A stretch of DNA of 64,000 nt from Selenomonas sp. TAMA-11512 (GCF_037076525.1 NZ_AP029018.1:248001-312000); one strand, 5' to 3'; shown: positions 16,909-26,514, counted from the stretch's first letter. Notes: generated by a model not told the origin, from the sequence alone. Made by a program: numbers and translations.

Positions 16909-17307
16909 AGTGTCGCGGACGCTCGGCGGGCAGGAGACTTCGCCGACGGATTCTATGGCGTGGTGCAGGGAATCGACGAGCGCCGTGTCCGCCGCCCGAT
17001 AGTACATCTCCTTGCCCACGCGGCGGCTTGTGAGAAGACCGCTCTCTTTGAGGAGCCGCAGATGGTGACTGACGGCGGGCGAGGACATCTTCATATAGCC
17101 GGCGATGTTGATGACGCACTCCTCGTAGTGACAGAGAAGCCAGAAGATGTGCAGGCGGGTCGGATCGCCGAGCTGCTTCATCGCCGCCGATACGAGCTCG
17201 ATCGTCGTCTGATCGGGAAGCTCGGGGAGATTCGTCACATCGTGACTGTGCTCTTCACCGAGCGCTGCCGGCGTGTGAGAGCAAAAATGAGCATGCGTGC
17301 GTGTCAT
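16906..17307 (-). CDS. ArsR/SmtB-family metal-sensing repressor
   Basis: Winged-helix repressor expected to release DNA when it binds Cd, Zn or Pb. The 133-residue protein has the ArsR core: LGDPTRLHIFWLL near residue 45, the recognition helix SSPAVSHHLRLLKESG and the wing RRVGKEMYYRA. Likely metal ligands are the His/Cys-rich N-terminus (H5, H7, C9, H11) and the two cysteines of CHYEECV in the helix before the recognition helix, a CadC-like site. The two histidines of the alternative SmtB/CzrA alpha-5 site do not line up. ATG 17307 is preceded by GAGG; a longer upstream frame has no good site. It is divergent from the exporter genes and faces their operator region. Confidence 0.88.
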   Translation of the reverse strand: MTRTHAHFCSHTPAALGEEHSHDVTNLPELPDQTTIELVSAAMKQLGDPTRLHIFWLLCHYEECVINIAGYMKMSSPAVSHHLRLLKESGLLTSRRVGKEMYYRAADTALVDSLHHAIESVGEVSCPPSVRDT

Positions 17308-17401
17308 GAGGGTACCTCGTTTCCAAAAGGGTTCATATCCATTGTATGTAGGAAAATCGAAGAAGTCAAGCCGAAAGGCGGACATCATCGAAGGAAATAC
17401 A

Positions 17402-17477
17402 ATTAAATAATTATTTAATCTTGACAAAAGGAAAATTACGTCGTATAGTGTAGATGATGATTAAATAAATACTTAAT
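17402..17477 (+). promoter_or_regulatory. Metal-responsive promoter with two operator palindromes
   Basis: TTGACA (17421-17426) and TATAGT (17444-17449) are 17 bases apart, a near-consensus promoter for the HMA-ATPase operon. It is framed by a perfect 18-bp palindrome ATTAAATAATTATTTAAT (17402-17419) and a second imperfect copy ATTAAATAAATACTTAAT (17460-17477). AT-rich imperfect palindromes of this kind are typical ArsR/SmtB operators. The upstream copy is also placed to control the divergent repressor gene. Confidence 0.85.
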
Positions 17478-17529
17478 TGTTTTAAAGAAAGCACATAAGA
17501 AGTCATAATTAAGAAAGGAAGTCATAATC

Positions 17530-17748
17530 ATGAAGAAGACGTACAAGATCGAAGTTGACTGCGCGAACTGCGCAAGCCTCATGGAAGCGGCGACAAAGAA
17601 AGTCGAGGGCGTTGCCGACGCCTCCGTCAACTTCATGACGCTCAAGATGAAGGTCGAGTTCGCCGAGGGGCACACCCCCGATGAGGTCATGCCGGCCGTC
17701 CTCGCCGCCTGCAAGAAGGTCGAGCCCGACTGCGAGGTCTTTTTCTGA
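17530..17748 (+). CDS. Stand-alone HMA-domain metal chaperone
   Basis: A 72-residue ferredoxin-like heavy-metal-associated domain with the metal cysteines C11 and C14 (DCANC). It begins MKKTYKIEVDCANC, without the methionine of the copper-type GMxCxxC motif, which fits Cd/Zn/Pb rather than copper. It is followed after 11 bases by a P-type ATPase that lacks its own N-terminal HMA domain, so the chaperone probably feeds or regulates that pump. A strong ribosome site (AGAAAGGAAG) precedes it. It lies just downstream of the operator-flanked promoter. Confidence 0.9.
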   Translation: MKKTYKIEVDCANCASLMEAATKKVEGVADASVNFMTLKMKVEFAEGHTPDEVMPAVLAACKKVEPDCEVFF

Positions 17749-17759
17749 GGTGACGGGCC

Positions 17760-19694
17760 ATGAATAAAAAGCAAAAGAGGAACCTCGTTCGCATCCTTGC
17801 CGCGGCCGTCCTCATGGTCATCCTGTCCCGCGTTGAGGCGCCGCCGCTCGTCCGCATGGCGCTCTATTTCATCCCGTATCTCATCGTCGGCTACGACATC
17901 CTCTGGAAGGCAGTGATGGGCATCAAGAATCGGCGTCCCTTTGACGAGTCGCTCCTCATGTCGATTGCGACCATCGGCGCGATGACGATTGCCATTTACG
18001 AAAACGGCGACTACACGGAAGGCATCGCCGTCATGCTCTTCTACCAGATCGGCGAGTGGTTCCAGTCGTATGCTGTCGGCAAGAGCCGCCGCGACATCTC
18101 CGACCTCATGGACATTCGCCCCGACTACGCGAACATCGAAGTCAGCGACACGCTCGAACGGGTTGATCCCGATGAGGTCGAGATCGGCTCCGTCATCGTT
18201 GTGCAGCCCGGGGAGAAGATCCCCATCGACGGCATCGTCATCGGCGGCGCATCGACACTCAACGTCTCCGCGCTCACCGGGGAAAGCCTCCCGCGCGAGA
18301 TTGCGGAAGGCGATGAGGCGCTCTCCGGCTGCATCAATATGACCGGCGTCCTGCGCATACGGACGACGAAGGAATTTGACGAGTCCACCGCATCCAAGAT
18401 CCTCGAACTCGTCGAGGAGGCGAGCAGCCGCAAGGCGAAAGCGGAGAACTTCATCACGCGCTTTGCCCGCGTCTACACCCCGATCGTCGTATGGCTCGCG
18501 ATATTCCTCGCGACACTGCCGCCGCTTGTCAACATGTTCGTCTACCATGCGGCGGCGGAGTGGGGCACGTGGGTGTATCGCGCACTCGTATTCCTCGTCA
18601 TCAGCTGCCCCTGCGCGCTCGTCGTCAGCGTTCCGCTTTCGTTCTTCGCGGGGTTGGGCGGCGCGAGCCGCGCAGGCGTCCTCATCAAAGGCGCGAACTA
18701 CCTCGAGGCGCTCGCCGAAGTCAAGACCGTCGTGTTCGACAAGACCGGCACGCTTACGCGCGGCGTCTTTGAAGTCAACGACATCCACCACTGCACGATG
18801 GAGAAGAAAAAGCTCATCGAATACGCCGCGCTGGCGGAGTCCGCGTCCTCGCATCCCATCAGCCGGAGCCTGCAGGAGGCTTACGACGGCATCATCGATC
18901 GGCGCCGGGTCACCGATATCGAAGAGATCGGCGGACAGGGCATCGTGGCAACCGTTGACGGCACGCGCGTTGCCGCGGGCAACGGCAAGCTCATGGACGC
19001 GCTCGGTGTACCCTATCACGAGTGCTCAAGTATCGGCACCATCATCCACATGGCGCTTGACGGCAAATACGCGGGGCACATCGTCATCGCCGACATGCTG
19101 AAGGATACGGCGAAAGCCGGCATCACCGCGCTGCACAGAGCCGGCGTCGAGCGAGCCGTCATGCTGACAGGTGACCTCCGCGCCGTCGCCGAAGTCGTAG
19201 CCGCGGAAGTCGGCGTCGATGAAGTCAAGAGCGAGCTTCTGCCCGACGGGAAGGTCACCGAAGTCGAGCGCATTCTCGAGATGCCCCACCGCGGCAAAGT
19301 CGCCTTTGTCGGCGACGGCATCAACGACGCGCCCGTGCTCTCCCGTGCCGATGTCGGCATCGCCATGGGGGCGATGGGCTCCGACGCGGCGATTGAGGCG
19401 GCCGACGTCGTCCTGATGGACGATTCGCCGCTGACGCTTGCGAGAGCCGTCCGCATCAGTCAGAAGACGATGGCCATCGTCAAGCAGAACATTTGGGGCG
19501 CGATCGGCGTCAAGGTCATTGTACTCCTGCTCGGCGCGCTCGGCATCGCGAATATGTGGTTCGCGATCTTCGCCGACGTCGGCGTCATGATTCTCGCCGT
19601 GCTGAACGCTCTGCGCGCGCTCCTGGTTTCGAAGAACAGGAGCGTTCTCAAAAAAGAAGACACACAGGCTGTTGCGGCGCAATCCGCGGCATGA
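17760..19694 (+). CDS. cadA: P1B-type Cd/Zn/Pb-exporting ATPase
   Basis: ATP-driven heavy-metal exporter of the inner membrane. The 644-residue protein has the core of the family: TGES in the actuator domain, the transmembrane metal site S282-C283-P284-C285, the phosphorylated aspartate D327 in DKTGTLT, HP in SASSHPIS, and [10 protein letters not shown]. The last membrane pair has DVGVMI, whose aspartate is typical of the Zn/Cd/Pb subgroup (P1B-2). The N-terminal HMA domain normally fused to CadA/ZntA is missing and is encoded separately just upstream. The protein begins directly with the membrane region. A terminator follows the stop at once. Confidence 0.94.
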   Translation: MNKKQKRNLVRILAAAVLMVILSRVEAPPLVRMALYFIPYLIVGYDILWKAVMGIKNRRPFDESLLMSIATIGAMTIAIYENGDYTEGIAVMLFYQIGEWFQSYAVGKSRRDISDLMDIRPDYANIEVSDTLERVDPDEVEIGSVIVVQPGEKIPIDGIVIGGASTLNVSALTGESLPREIAEGDEALSGCINMTGVLRIRTTKEFDESTASKILELVEEASSRKAKAENFITRFARVYTPIVVWLAIFLATLPPLVNMFVYHAAAEWGTWVYRALVFLVISCPCALVVSVPLSFFAGLGGASRAGVLIKGANYLEALAEVKTVVFDKTGTLTRGVFEVNDIHHCTMEKKKLIEYAALAESASSHPISRSLQEAYDGIIDRRRVTDIEEIGGQGIVATVDGTRVAAGNGKLMDALGVPYHECSSIGTIIHMALDGKYAGHIVIADMLKDTAKAGITALHRAGVERAVMLTGDLRAVAEVVAAEVGVDEVKSELLPDGKVTEVERILEMPHRGKVAFVGDGINDAPVLSRADVGIAMGAMGSDAAIEAADVVLMDDSPLTLARAVRISQKTMAIVKQNIWGAIGVKVIVLLLGALGIANMWFAIFADVGVMILAVLNALRALLVSKNRSVLKKEDTQAVAAQSAA

Positions 19695-19727
19695 AAAAAA
19701 GGCTGTCCGCTTTTGGGCAGCCTTTTT
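19695..19727 (+). terminator. Terminator of the metal-export operon
   Basis: AAAAAAAGGCTG pairs with CAGCCTTTTT around a short loop, immediately after the ATPase stop codon. It could also serve the minus-strand transporter gene on the right. Confidence 0.88.
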
Positions 19728-19766
19728 CCGTGCGGTCAATATGCTGTTGCCGAATGGATTTTTCCC

Positions 19767-20723
19767 TTACAGGAGATGTACGAGAGCGAAGAGCACCGGG
19801 AAGAAGACCAATATGTAGATCACCGTCGTCGAGAGGAAGCTCGCCACCGAGAGATCGACCGTCAGGCGGAAGAGCCTCGACGTGACGACCGCGTTGATGG
19901 CTGTCGGAGCCGCCGCCTCCAGCAGGATGACGCCCTGGATGACGGGATCGTCAAAGAGGAAGAGCGACGGCACGTAGAAGATGATCGGGATGATGACGAA
20001 GTGCAGCGGGATGAGGTCGAGCGTTCGGACGAGATACGGCTTGACGTGGTCAAAATTCACGAGGCAGCCGACCGGCAGGAGACCGAACCAAGCCCCGATA
20101 TGGACAAACGACGAGAAGAGCGAAGAGAAGAACGTTGGCCTTTCGATCCCGAGGACGTTGAGCAGCAGTCCGAGGAACATGCCGAGGATCGGCAGCTGAT
20201 TGCGCGTCAGCAGCATGGGGAGAAGCGGGGGACGACGAGCCGCTTTTGAGCGGTTTTCCGCATACTGCTGGAAGATCGCCGCGAGAGGAAAGCAGACGAG
20301 AATGACCATCACCAGCTGGAATGTGCCGATGAGCTGCGTGTACGCAAAGCCGTCCGGGCCGTAGATGATGAAGGCGCAGAGACCGCCGAGCGTGCTGAGG
20401 TTCGTCATCATGGCACTCATGTACCAGGCGCCGCGGCTTCGAGGCGAGTGGTAGCGCTCCGCAAACGTGAAGAAGCCGATGACGCCGGGCACGAGGACGA
20501 GGAGGCAGCCGAGGATCGGGAGCGTTATGAGGCTCCACGAGAGCGGAATCGACCAGAACGAGAGCGCGGCGAGGAGCGTGTAGATGAAGCAGATGTTGAT
20601 CGTGATGAGCTTCGAGCAGAGCCGGTCGCTGATGATCTTCTTTTGGTAGAGGATATAGCCGGCCGTCATCGGCATGATGAGATCCGTAAAGAGGAACAGA
20701 ATGCGATACAGCGAATCATCCAT
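19767..20723 (-). CDS. AEC-family (auxin efflux carrier-like) transporter
   Basis: Secondary transporter family; bacterial members move malate, malonate or other organic acids, and the substrate cannot be read here. The 318-residue protein has about ten hydrophobic segments in two groups of five with a central charged loop (ENRSKAARRPP, near residue 160), the usual AEC plan. Typical segments are MTNLSTLGG in the first half and EAAAPTAINAVV in the second. I chose the ATG at 20723 because AAAGGA lies 10 bases upstream; an in-frame ATG at 20759 has no site. It stands alone on the minus strand. Confidence 0.82.
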   Translation of the reverse strand: MDDSLYRILFLFTDLIMPMTAGYILYQKKIISDRLCSKLITINICFIYTLLAALSFWSIPLSWSLITLPILGCLLVLVPGVIGFFTFAERYHSPRSRGAWYMSAMMTNLSTLGGLCAFIIYGPDGFAYTQLIGTFQLVMVILVCFPLAAIFQQYAENRSKAARRPPLLPMLLTRNQLPILGMFLGLLLNVLGIERPTFFSSLFSSFVHIGAWFGLLPVGCLVNFDHVKPYLVRTLDLIPLHFVIIPIIFYVPSLFLFDDPVIQGVILLEAAAPTAINAVVTSRLFRLTVDLSVASFLSTTVIYILVFFPVLFALVHLL

Positions 20724-20896
20724 AGAGGAAAAAGTCCTTTCAGGCAGAATGTATTCCATATAGAATGTAACAGCATCTGCTTGCCGCGAAGCGCCAAGGG
20801 GCAGATCATGACGACAGCGAAGGCGTTTCGCGAAGGGCGGCGCACAGCGGCCGCGAGCGGATGCTTATCGCGCAGTTTATGACTGCACTGCAAAAT

Positions 20897-20930
20897 ATAA
20901 AGAGAAGTATACGCCTATACTTCTCTTTAT
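20897..20930. terminator. Bidirectional hairpin after the 20975-22045 gene
   Basis: A perfect 15-bp stem, ATAAAGAGAAGTATA and TATACTTCTCTTTAT, with loop CGCC. T-rich arms on both strands make it a likely terminator for the minus-strand gene at 20975-22045. The rest of 20724-20974 shows no supported gene. Confidence 0.75.
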
Positions 20931-20974
20931 GCAAGAACAATTTTCAGCTTTCGATTACGCTGCTGCAGGGGCCG

Positions 20975-22045
20975 CTATGTGGCGCTCTTCTTGACCTCCT
21001 CAATCCGCAGCTCCGCGTCGAGCGCCTGCTTGTGCAGCGTCTCTGCGCGGTCGAACGCCGCCGGATCGTCGCTCTGCAGACCCTCCATGAAGGCCTCCCA
21101 CGCCGCGACCGACTTCTCCGTTGACGTCACGCGCAGCTTCCGGACGAGTGCCGCTCCCGCAGGGACATCAACGAGGGAGAGCTGCTGCTGGCGCTCCTTG
21201 AGGAGCGGGATGATGCGGAGCCTGATGAGCCGTGTGAGCTCCTCGCGCTGTGCGGGGGAGAGCGTACCGCCGCCCGTCGTGATGGCGGCGAAGCGGTCGT
21301 GGAGCGCGGCGAGCTTCGTGTTGTACTGATTGACGAGCGCCTGCGTCGACGCGAGATATGCTTTCGTATCGCGGCGATAGACGGGCCGCGCCGCGTCGAG
21401 ATAGCTCCTGTAGTTGCGGATGGAGATGACCTGCCAATGCCCCTCGGCAGCCTGCTCAAGGCCGACGATGAGCGTATACGTGATGCCCGTCGTCTCCTCG
21501 CGGACGAGGACGCTCGCCGTGCCCGTCGTGCCGTCGCGGTCGATGGAGTCGATGGAGAGCGGCGTCGTCGTGGCGAGCAGTGATTTGTCGAGGAGCAGGT
21601 CGAAGTCAAAGCCGAGCTGGCGGCCGAGTACGATGCCGCCGGGATTCTCCCAGGCCCCTGTCTTGGCATAGCGCTTTGCCGCCGCCGTCAGCCCCTCGAT
21701 GACCTGCGGCCGGATGAGGAGATAGTAGTTCGTGAACATCTCCCGCGTTCGGGGCGAGAGCGATTTGTCCCCGGAGAAGGCATCCGCCGTCAGATCGTCG
21801 TAAAGACCGCCGCCGACCGATACGAGGTCGACATACTTCGCGAAGGTCTCGCTGTCCCTGTCCTCAATCGCATCCTGAATGGCTTCCAGCGCGTACTGCG
21901 GGCTGCGTATGTGGAGGAAGAAGTACCAGAGAGCTGTGCCGAGAGCGAGCGCGACGAGGAGGATGCAGATCGTCGTCAGCCCGCGTCTGCCGGCGCGTAT
22001 CCGACGCGCCTCCAGCCGCTCGCGTAAGAAATCTTCATCCTGCAT
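20975..22045 (-). CDS. Single-pass membrane protein of unknown function
   Basis: I do not recognise the family with confidence. The 356-residue protein has a basic N-terminus and one membrane helix at about residues 24-44 (LTTICILLVALALGTALWYF). A large extracytoplasmic part begins SPQYALEAIQDAIEDRDSETFAKYVDL, resembling the opening of DUF2939-type proteins (weak inference). The centre is beta-rich and the C-terminal 120 residues are strongly helical, perhaps coiled coil. ATG 22045 follows GGAGG at 7 bases; an in-frame ATG at 22075 lacks a site. It is divergent from the DUF457-like gene on its other side and may have an envelope role. Confidence 0.75.
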   Translation of the reverse strand: MQDEDFLRERLEARRIRAGRRGLTTICILLVALALGTALWYFFLHIRSPQYALEAIQDAIEDRDSETFAKYVDLVSVGGGLYDDLTADAFSGDKSLSPRTREMFTNYYLLIRPQVIEGLTAAAKRYAKTGAWENPGGIVLGRQLGFDFDLLLDKSLLATTTPLSIDSIDRDGTTGTASVLVREETTGITYTLIVGLEQAAEGHWQVISIRNYRSYLDAARPVYRRDTKAYLASTQALVNQYNTKLAALHDRFAAITTGGGTLSPAQREELTRLIRLRIIPLLKERQQQLSLVDVPAGAALVRKLRVTSTEKSVAAWEAFMEGLQSDDPAAFDRAETLHKQALDAELRIEEVKKSAT

Positions 22046-22136
22046 GGTATATCCTCCTCTCCGCGCTTCCGACATCTTCTCGCCATGGAAAGAAGCGGCG
22101 CGCGAAGCGTGCCGGAGGAAGACGTCTCATCTCTTG

Positions 22137-22177
22137 AGGAATCATTGATAAAATGAAATAAGTATCAGTGATTTCTC
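22137..22177 (-). repeat. Short decayed copy of the dispersed MITE-like repeat
   Basis: On the minus strand the segment TTTCATTTTATCAATGATTC matches the right end of the long copies at all but one position, and the other side, GAAATCACTGATA, matches a left end. The interior is deleted. It lies in the divergent region between two genes. Confidence 0.55.
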
Positions 22178-22230
22178 GTTTCCCAACATATATTATAGCA
22201 AATTCTGTCAAATGTGAAAGGAGGACACGG

Positions 22231-22695
22231 ATGAAGTGGCTCAATCATCAAATCGTCACAGGCGTCGCCGTCTACAGCTTCACCGATGACCTCCTTCTGA
22301 CCGCCGTCTCCATGGCGGGCGCCGTCCTCCCCGATTGGCTCGAGGGCAAGCCCGGAGAGGGACGATCCTATATGAAGTGGCGCAGCCGCCACCGCGGCTG
22401 GTCGCATTGGGCGCTCCTCTACGTCTTTCTCTACATCGTCCTGACATCCTATGCGGAGACGGGCGGCGCGGGAGGCGTGCCGGGCGAGCTTGATATCTTC
22501 CTGCTGCTGCGATTCTTCCTGTTCGGCGCGCTCCTCCACATAGCGGAGGATGCCCTCTGCGGCAAGGTTCCGCTCCTTCGTCCGCAGGACAAGGTCGGGC
22601 TGCGGCTCTTTCGCGTCGGCAGCGTCAGGGAATACCTCGTGAGCCTCGCCATCGTCCTCGGATGCTTCCTCGCCGGGATGATGCTCCGGGGATGA
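22231..22695 (+). CDS. YdjM-like membrane-bound metal-dependent hydrolase family protein (DUF457)
   Basis: A 154-residue membrane protein of the YdjM/DUF457 type. The family is often called metal-dependent hydrolase because of conserved histidines and acidic residues, though few members have been tested. Visible features are NHQIVTGVAVYSFTDD at the start, the LPDWLEG motif near residue 37, HRGWSHWALLY near 56, and HIAEDALCGKVPLLRP near 110, where aspartate and histidine could bind metal. Three to four hydrophobic segments are present. ATG 22231 follows AAAGGAGG (22217-22224). No neighbour suggests a pathway. Confidence 0.8.
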   Translation: MKWLNHQIVTGVAVYSFTDDLLLTAVSMAGAVLPDWLEGKPGEGRSYMKWRSRHRGWSHWALLYVFLYIVLTSYAETGGAGGVPGELDIFLLLRFFLFGALLHIAEDALCGKVPLLRPQDKVGLRLFRVGSVREYLVSLAIVLGCFLAGMMLRG

Positions 22696-22819
22696 AAAAG
22701 GCATACATATCATATTATATGTAAGTATATAAGGAAAAGAACCGACGGATCCGGTTCTATCGACGGATGTAAGGACGTGCCGATGCACTCGGCACTTTCT
22801 TGGAAAGGAGCACACAATC

Positions 22820-24700
22820 ATGACGACAAAGGAACTCCCCGCGAAATACCTTCGCCTCCTCGCCGAAAAATACCCCACGCTCGCGAGCGTTGCCGAGCGC
22901 ATCATCTGCCTCGAGTCCCAGCTCGCGCTTCCGAAGGGCTCCGAGCACTTCCTGTCCGACCTCCACGGCGAGTACGAATCCTTCTATCACATTTTGAACA
23001 ATTCCTCCGGCGTCATCGCCGAGAAGGTCGAGTACGTGTTCGGCGAGTTCATGACCGAGAGCGAAAAGGCGGAGTTCTGCACGCTCATCTACTACCCGCG
23101 CGAGAAGATCGAAGAGCTGCATAAGAAGGGGCTCGACACTCCCGAGTGGTACCGGGAGACCATCGCGCACCTGCTCGAGGTCGCGAAGCTCATGACTTAC
23201 AAGTATCCGGCGCGAAAGGTCAAGGGCTTCATCCAGAAGGACTACGCCGACGTCCTCACCGAGCTCCTCTACTCGCGCCCCGAGCAGGACAGCGCGCAGG
23301 CGCGCTACGTCGCGAGCACGATGGCGATGATCGTTCAAATCGACTGCGGCGCGCTCTTCGTCGAGGCGTTTTCCAACCTCATCAAGCGCCTCGCCTGCGC
23401 CACCATCCACATCGTCGGCGACTTCTTCGATCGCGGCGCGCGCCCCGACGCCATCATCGACAACCTCATCGCCTACCACGACATCGACATCCAGTGGGGC
23501 AACCACGACGTCCTCTGGATGGGCGCGGGACTGGGGAGCCGCGTCGCCATCGCCGCGGTCATTCGGAACTCCCTGCGCTACAACAACACCGACGTCCTGG
23601 AGCGCGGCTACGGCATCAGCCTCCGTGCGCTCACGACATTTGCCCGCCGCGCCTATCCGGATGAGAGCCCCGTCAAGGCGTGCGAAAAGGCGGTCAACAT
23701 GATCATGCTGAAGCTGGAAGGCGCCCTCATCGACCGCAATCCCGATTTTCAAATGCAGAGCCGTCACCTCCTCGAGACCATCGACTACAATTCCTGCTAC
23801 TGCCGGATGAACGGCAGGCGCTACGAGCTCGAGAGCGCCTACTTCCCCACGATCGACCCGAAGGATCCCTACCGCCTGACAGAGGAAGAAAATGCCATCA
23901 TCGACGACCTCGTCACGTACTTCACGGAGAGCGCGAGACTGCAGCAGCACCTCGACTTCCTGTATAAGAAGGGCAGCCTGTACAAGACGTGCAACGGCAA
24001 TCTGCTCTTCCACGGCTGCGTCCCGCTGGAGAAGGACGGCTCGTTTGCCGCCGTCACGATGGAAGGGAGAACGTATCACGGACGCGCCTACTTCGACTAC
24101 TGCGAGCAGCGCACGAGGAGAGCGTATCTGCAGAGAAGGGAAGAAGACCTAGACTTCCTGTGGTTCCTCTGGTGCGGCAGACTCTCCCCGTGCTCCGGGC
24201 GTGAGGTCAAGACATTCGAGCGCTCCCTGCTGACGGATGAATCGACGTGGAAAGAGCCCTCCGACCCGTACTTCAAGCTCATCGACAGACCCGAGATCTG
24301 CAGCGCCATCCTCGCCGAGTTCGGACTCAAGGAGACGGGGCACATCATCAACGGACACGTCCCCGTCAAGGTGAAGAAGGGGGAGAGCCCGATCAAGGCG
24401 GGCGGCAAGGCCATCGTCGTCGACGGAGGCTTCGCCAAAGCCTACCACAAGAAGACGGGCATCGCCGGCTATACGCTCATCTCGAACTCCCGTGGTCTGC
24501 GCCTTCTCGCGCACAGCAAGGTGGCGGACGTCAAGGCGGCGCTCGCAGGGAACCAGGACATCGAGTCCGTCTCCGAGACGATCGAGATACAGAGTCGCCG
24601 GCAGACCGTCGGCGACACCGACGAGGGCAGGATCATGCGGGAGGAGATCAACGACCTCCACGCGCTGCTTCGTGCGTATCAAAACGGTATTCTGACGTGA
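22820..24700 (+). CDS. fbp: Fructose-1,6-bisphosphatase, class III
   Basis: Hydrolyses fructose 1,6-bisphosphate to fructose 6-phosphate in gluconeogenesis. The 626-residue length and metallophosphatase-like motifs are those of the Firmicute class III enzyme: LSDLHGEYESF near residue 46, GDFFDRGARPD near 200, WGNHDVLWMGA near 225, and the late INGHVPVK and GESPIKAGGK blocks. It is soluble. A ribosome site GGAAAGGAG precedes the ATG. It appears monocistronic. The reaction opposes the one fed by the fruK gene at 9.4 kb, but the two are not linked. Confidence 0.95.
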   Translation: MTTKELPAKYLRLLAEKYPTLASVAERIICLESQLALPKGSEHFLSDLHGEYESFYHILNNSSGVIAEKVEYVFGEFMTESEKAEFCTLIYYPREKIEELHKKGLDTPEWYRETIAHLLEVAKLMTYKYPARKVKGFIQKDYADVLTELLYSRPEQDSAQARYVASTMAMIVQIDCGALFVEAFSNLIKRLACATIHIVGDFFDRGARPDAIIDNLIAYHDIDIQWGNHDVLWMGAGLGSRVAIAAVIRNSLRYNNTDVLERGYGISLRALTTFARRAYPDESPVKACEKAVNMIMLKLEGALIDRNPDFQMQSRHLLETIDYNSCYCRMNGRRYELESAYFPTIDPKDPYRLTEEENAIIDDLVTYFTESARLQQHLDFLYKKGSLYKTCNGNLLFHGCVPLEKDGSFAAVTMEGRTYHGRAYFDYCEQRTRRAYLQRREEDLDFLWFLWCGRLSPCSGREVKTFERSLLTDESTWKEPSDPYFKLIDRPEICSAILAEFGLKETGHIINGHVPVKVKKGESPIKAGGKAIVVDGGFAKAYHKKTGIAGYTLISNSRGLRLLAHSKVADVKAALAGNQDIESVSETIEIQSRRQTVGDTDEGRIMREEINDLHALLRAYQNGILT

Positions 24701-24791
24701 TTTCATCGCGGGTGGAAGGCGGATTCTATTGTTTTGTTATGCTGACAATAGGTCTTTTTGCTCATTTGTGTTTATTTAAGTAATTTATAAC

Positions 24792-24820
24792 TTGCAATGT
24801 GTTTCAAAACGTGCTACTCT
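24792..24820 (+). promoter_or_regulatory. Promoter of the first ompM gene
   Basis: TTGCAA (24792-24797) and TACTCT (24815-24820) are 17 bases apart. The inferred leader is about 150 bases, long for a structural gene and a possible site of RNA-level control. The rest of 24701-24978 shows no gene. Confidence 0.6.
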
Positions 24821-24978
24821 TACAATGCATCGTTTGAGAGCGACTTGCAGTAAGACAGAGAGGAAACATGGACACTCCGGTCGAACGCGGGAACTCCGGA
24901 CGATGCGGTCGCGCACTTTGTTCTCCGTCAAGGAGAAGGCAAGGTGTGATTTCACCGTTTTTTTAAGGAGGAAGTCTC

Positions 24979-26457
24979 ATGAAGAAGACTCTAGTTTCCG
25001 CACTGACGACAGCACTCGTCGTCGGCGCAGCCAGCACGACGTTTGCGGCTGCAAATCCGTTCTCGGATGTCCCGGCAGATCACTGGGCATACGACGCCGT
25101 TTCCGAGCTCGCATCGGACGGCATCATCGAGGGGTATGGCGACGGCACGTACCGCGGCCAGCGCCAGATTACGCGCTATGAGATGGCACAGATGGTTGCA
25201 AAGGCAATGGCTAAGAGCGACCAGGCAGATGCGCAGACACGCGCTCTCATCGACCGCCTTGCCGCTGAGTTCTCCGATGAGCTCAACAACCTCGGTGTTC
25301 GCGTTGCTACGCTTGAGAGCAAGGTCGACAACGTCATCTGGACCGGTAAACTCCAGTACACGTATGACAGATTCAACCGTGAGACGCAGAGCCGTCACAC
25401 GGGTTGGACGCAGGCCGGCGGTGTGCCCGGTGCAGGATCCAGCGACGCGCAGACCCATGAGATCCTGCTCCGTCTTGAGCCTACGATGACAGTCAACGAG
25501 CACTGGAAGGTCAAGGCTCGTCTCGACGCAACGAAGGACTGGAGAGACGATAACGCTCCCGGCAACTCGGATCATGTCAAGCTCCAGAGAGCTTATGCGG
25601 AGGGCACGTACGGCACGTCCAAGGCGACGGTCATCGACTTCGGTGTCATGCCTGTATTCTCGACGCAGGGCGTTATCGTTGATGACAACTTCAGCGGCGC
25701 GTCCGTCACGTTCGGCAAGGACCAGCACCTTGAGGGCACGCTCCTCGGTGGTCGTATCGATCTTGACGATACGAAGTGGGACAGAAACCGCATCACGCTG
25801 CCGGCCGGAGCACCGGTTCCCCCGCCTGTAATCGTCAACGACGCATCGGCGGATCTCTTCGGCGGCATGATGACATGGAGACCGAACGATACGTTCACGC
25901 TTTCCGGCGAGTTCTTCCACGTACAGGACAACAAGCTCATCGAGTATCTTACATGGAACAACAACGGTGCCCTCAACCGCAAGAGTGACGGGCAGAACAT
26001 CTGGGGTCTTGCCGCAACGTACAAGATCAACAAGGACTGGGTGTTTGATGCAGGCTATTGGAGAAATGCAACGTCGGATGACTTCTACGGCTCCGACAAG
26101 AATGGCGTGATATACGGCAACGCATCGGCCGCCGGCTGGAATGCCGGCCGCTACTACAACGATTCCAACGACCACAGCTACAACTTCGAGCTTCGCTTCA
26201 AGGAGGCAAAGCCTGAGGATCGCGGCTCCTTCGGCGTCTGGACGGCATACCGTCACCTCGGCGTATTCACCTCCATCGCTCCGACGTTCGACGGCATCGG
26301 CTTCGGTCAGAAGGGCTGGGAGATCGGCGGTCAGTACACGTTCGACACGAATGTCGTCGGTACTCTGCTCTACGCTCGCGGCCGTGAGCTCACCGAGTCC
26401 AACACGCAGGACAAGGATACGACGAAGCTCTTCGGTCGTCTCGAGTTCTTCTTCTAA
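24979..26457 (+). CDS. ompM: SLH-domain outer-membrane porin, OmpM type (copy 1)
   Basis: Abundant Negativicutes outer-membrane protein: its N-terminal SLH domain binds the cell wall and its C-terminal barrel forms a pore, tying the outer membrane to peptidoglycan. The 492-residue protein has a signal peptide (cleavage near residue 24, AFA/AN), one SLH domain at about 26-80 (NPFSDVPADHWAYDAV, GIIEGYGDGTYRGQ, TRYEMAQMVAKAM), a helical linker at about 85-125, then alternating beta strands to a terminal phenylalanine, as for barrel proteins. The start follows AAGGAGG. It is one of two close tandem copies. The second terminator hairpin and flanks are also duplicated. Confidence 0.95.
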   Translation: MKKTLVSALTTALVVGAASTTFAAANPFSDVPADHWAYDAVSELASDGIIEGYGDGTYRGQRQITRYEMAQMVAKAMAKSDQADAQTRALIDRLAAEFSDELNNLGVRVATLESKVDNVIWTGKLQYTYDRFNRETQSRHTGWTQAGGVPGAGSSDAQTHEILLRLEPTMTVNEHWKVKARLDATKDWRDDNAPGNSDHVKLQRAYAEGTYGTSKATVIDFGVMPVFSTQGVIVDDNFSGASVTFGKDQHLEGTLLGGRIDLDDTKWDRNRITLPAGAPVPPPVIVNDASADLFGGMMTWRPNDTFTLSGEFFHVQDNKLIEYLTWNNNGALNRKSDGQNIWGLAATYKINKDWVFDAGYWRNATSDDFYGSDKNGVIYGNASAAGWNAGRYYNDSNDHSYNFELRFKEAKPEDRGSFGVWTAYRHLGVFTSIAPTFDGIGFGQKGWEIGGQYTFDTNVVGTLLYARGRELTESNTQDKDTTKLFGRLEFFF

Positions 26458-26485
26458 GCAAGAGAAGGCTTAAAGCTTCAAAATC

Positions 26486-26514
26486 AAAAGACCTCGCTTC
26501 GGCGGGGTCTTTTT
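26486..26514 (+). terminator. Terminator of ompM copy 1
   Basis: AAAAGACCTCGC, loop TTCG, GCGGGGTCTTTT, then more T. The same hairpin recurs after copy 2 at 28277. Confidence 0.92.
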
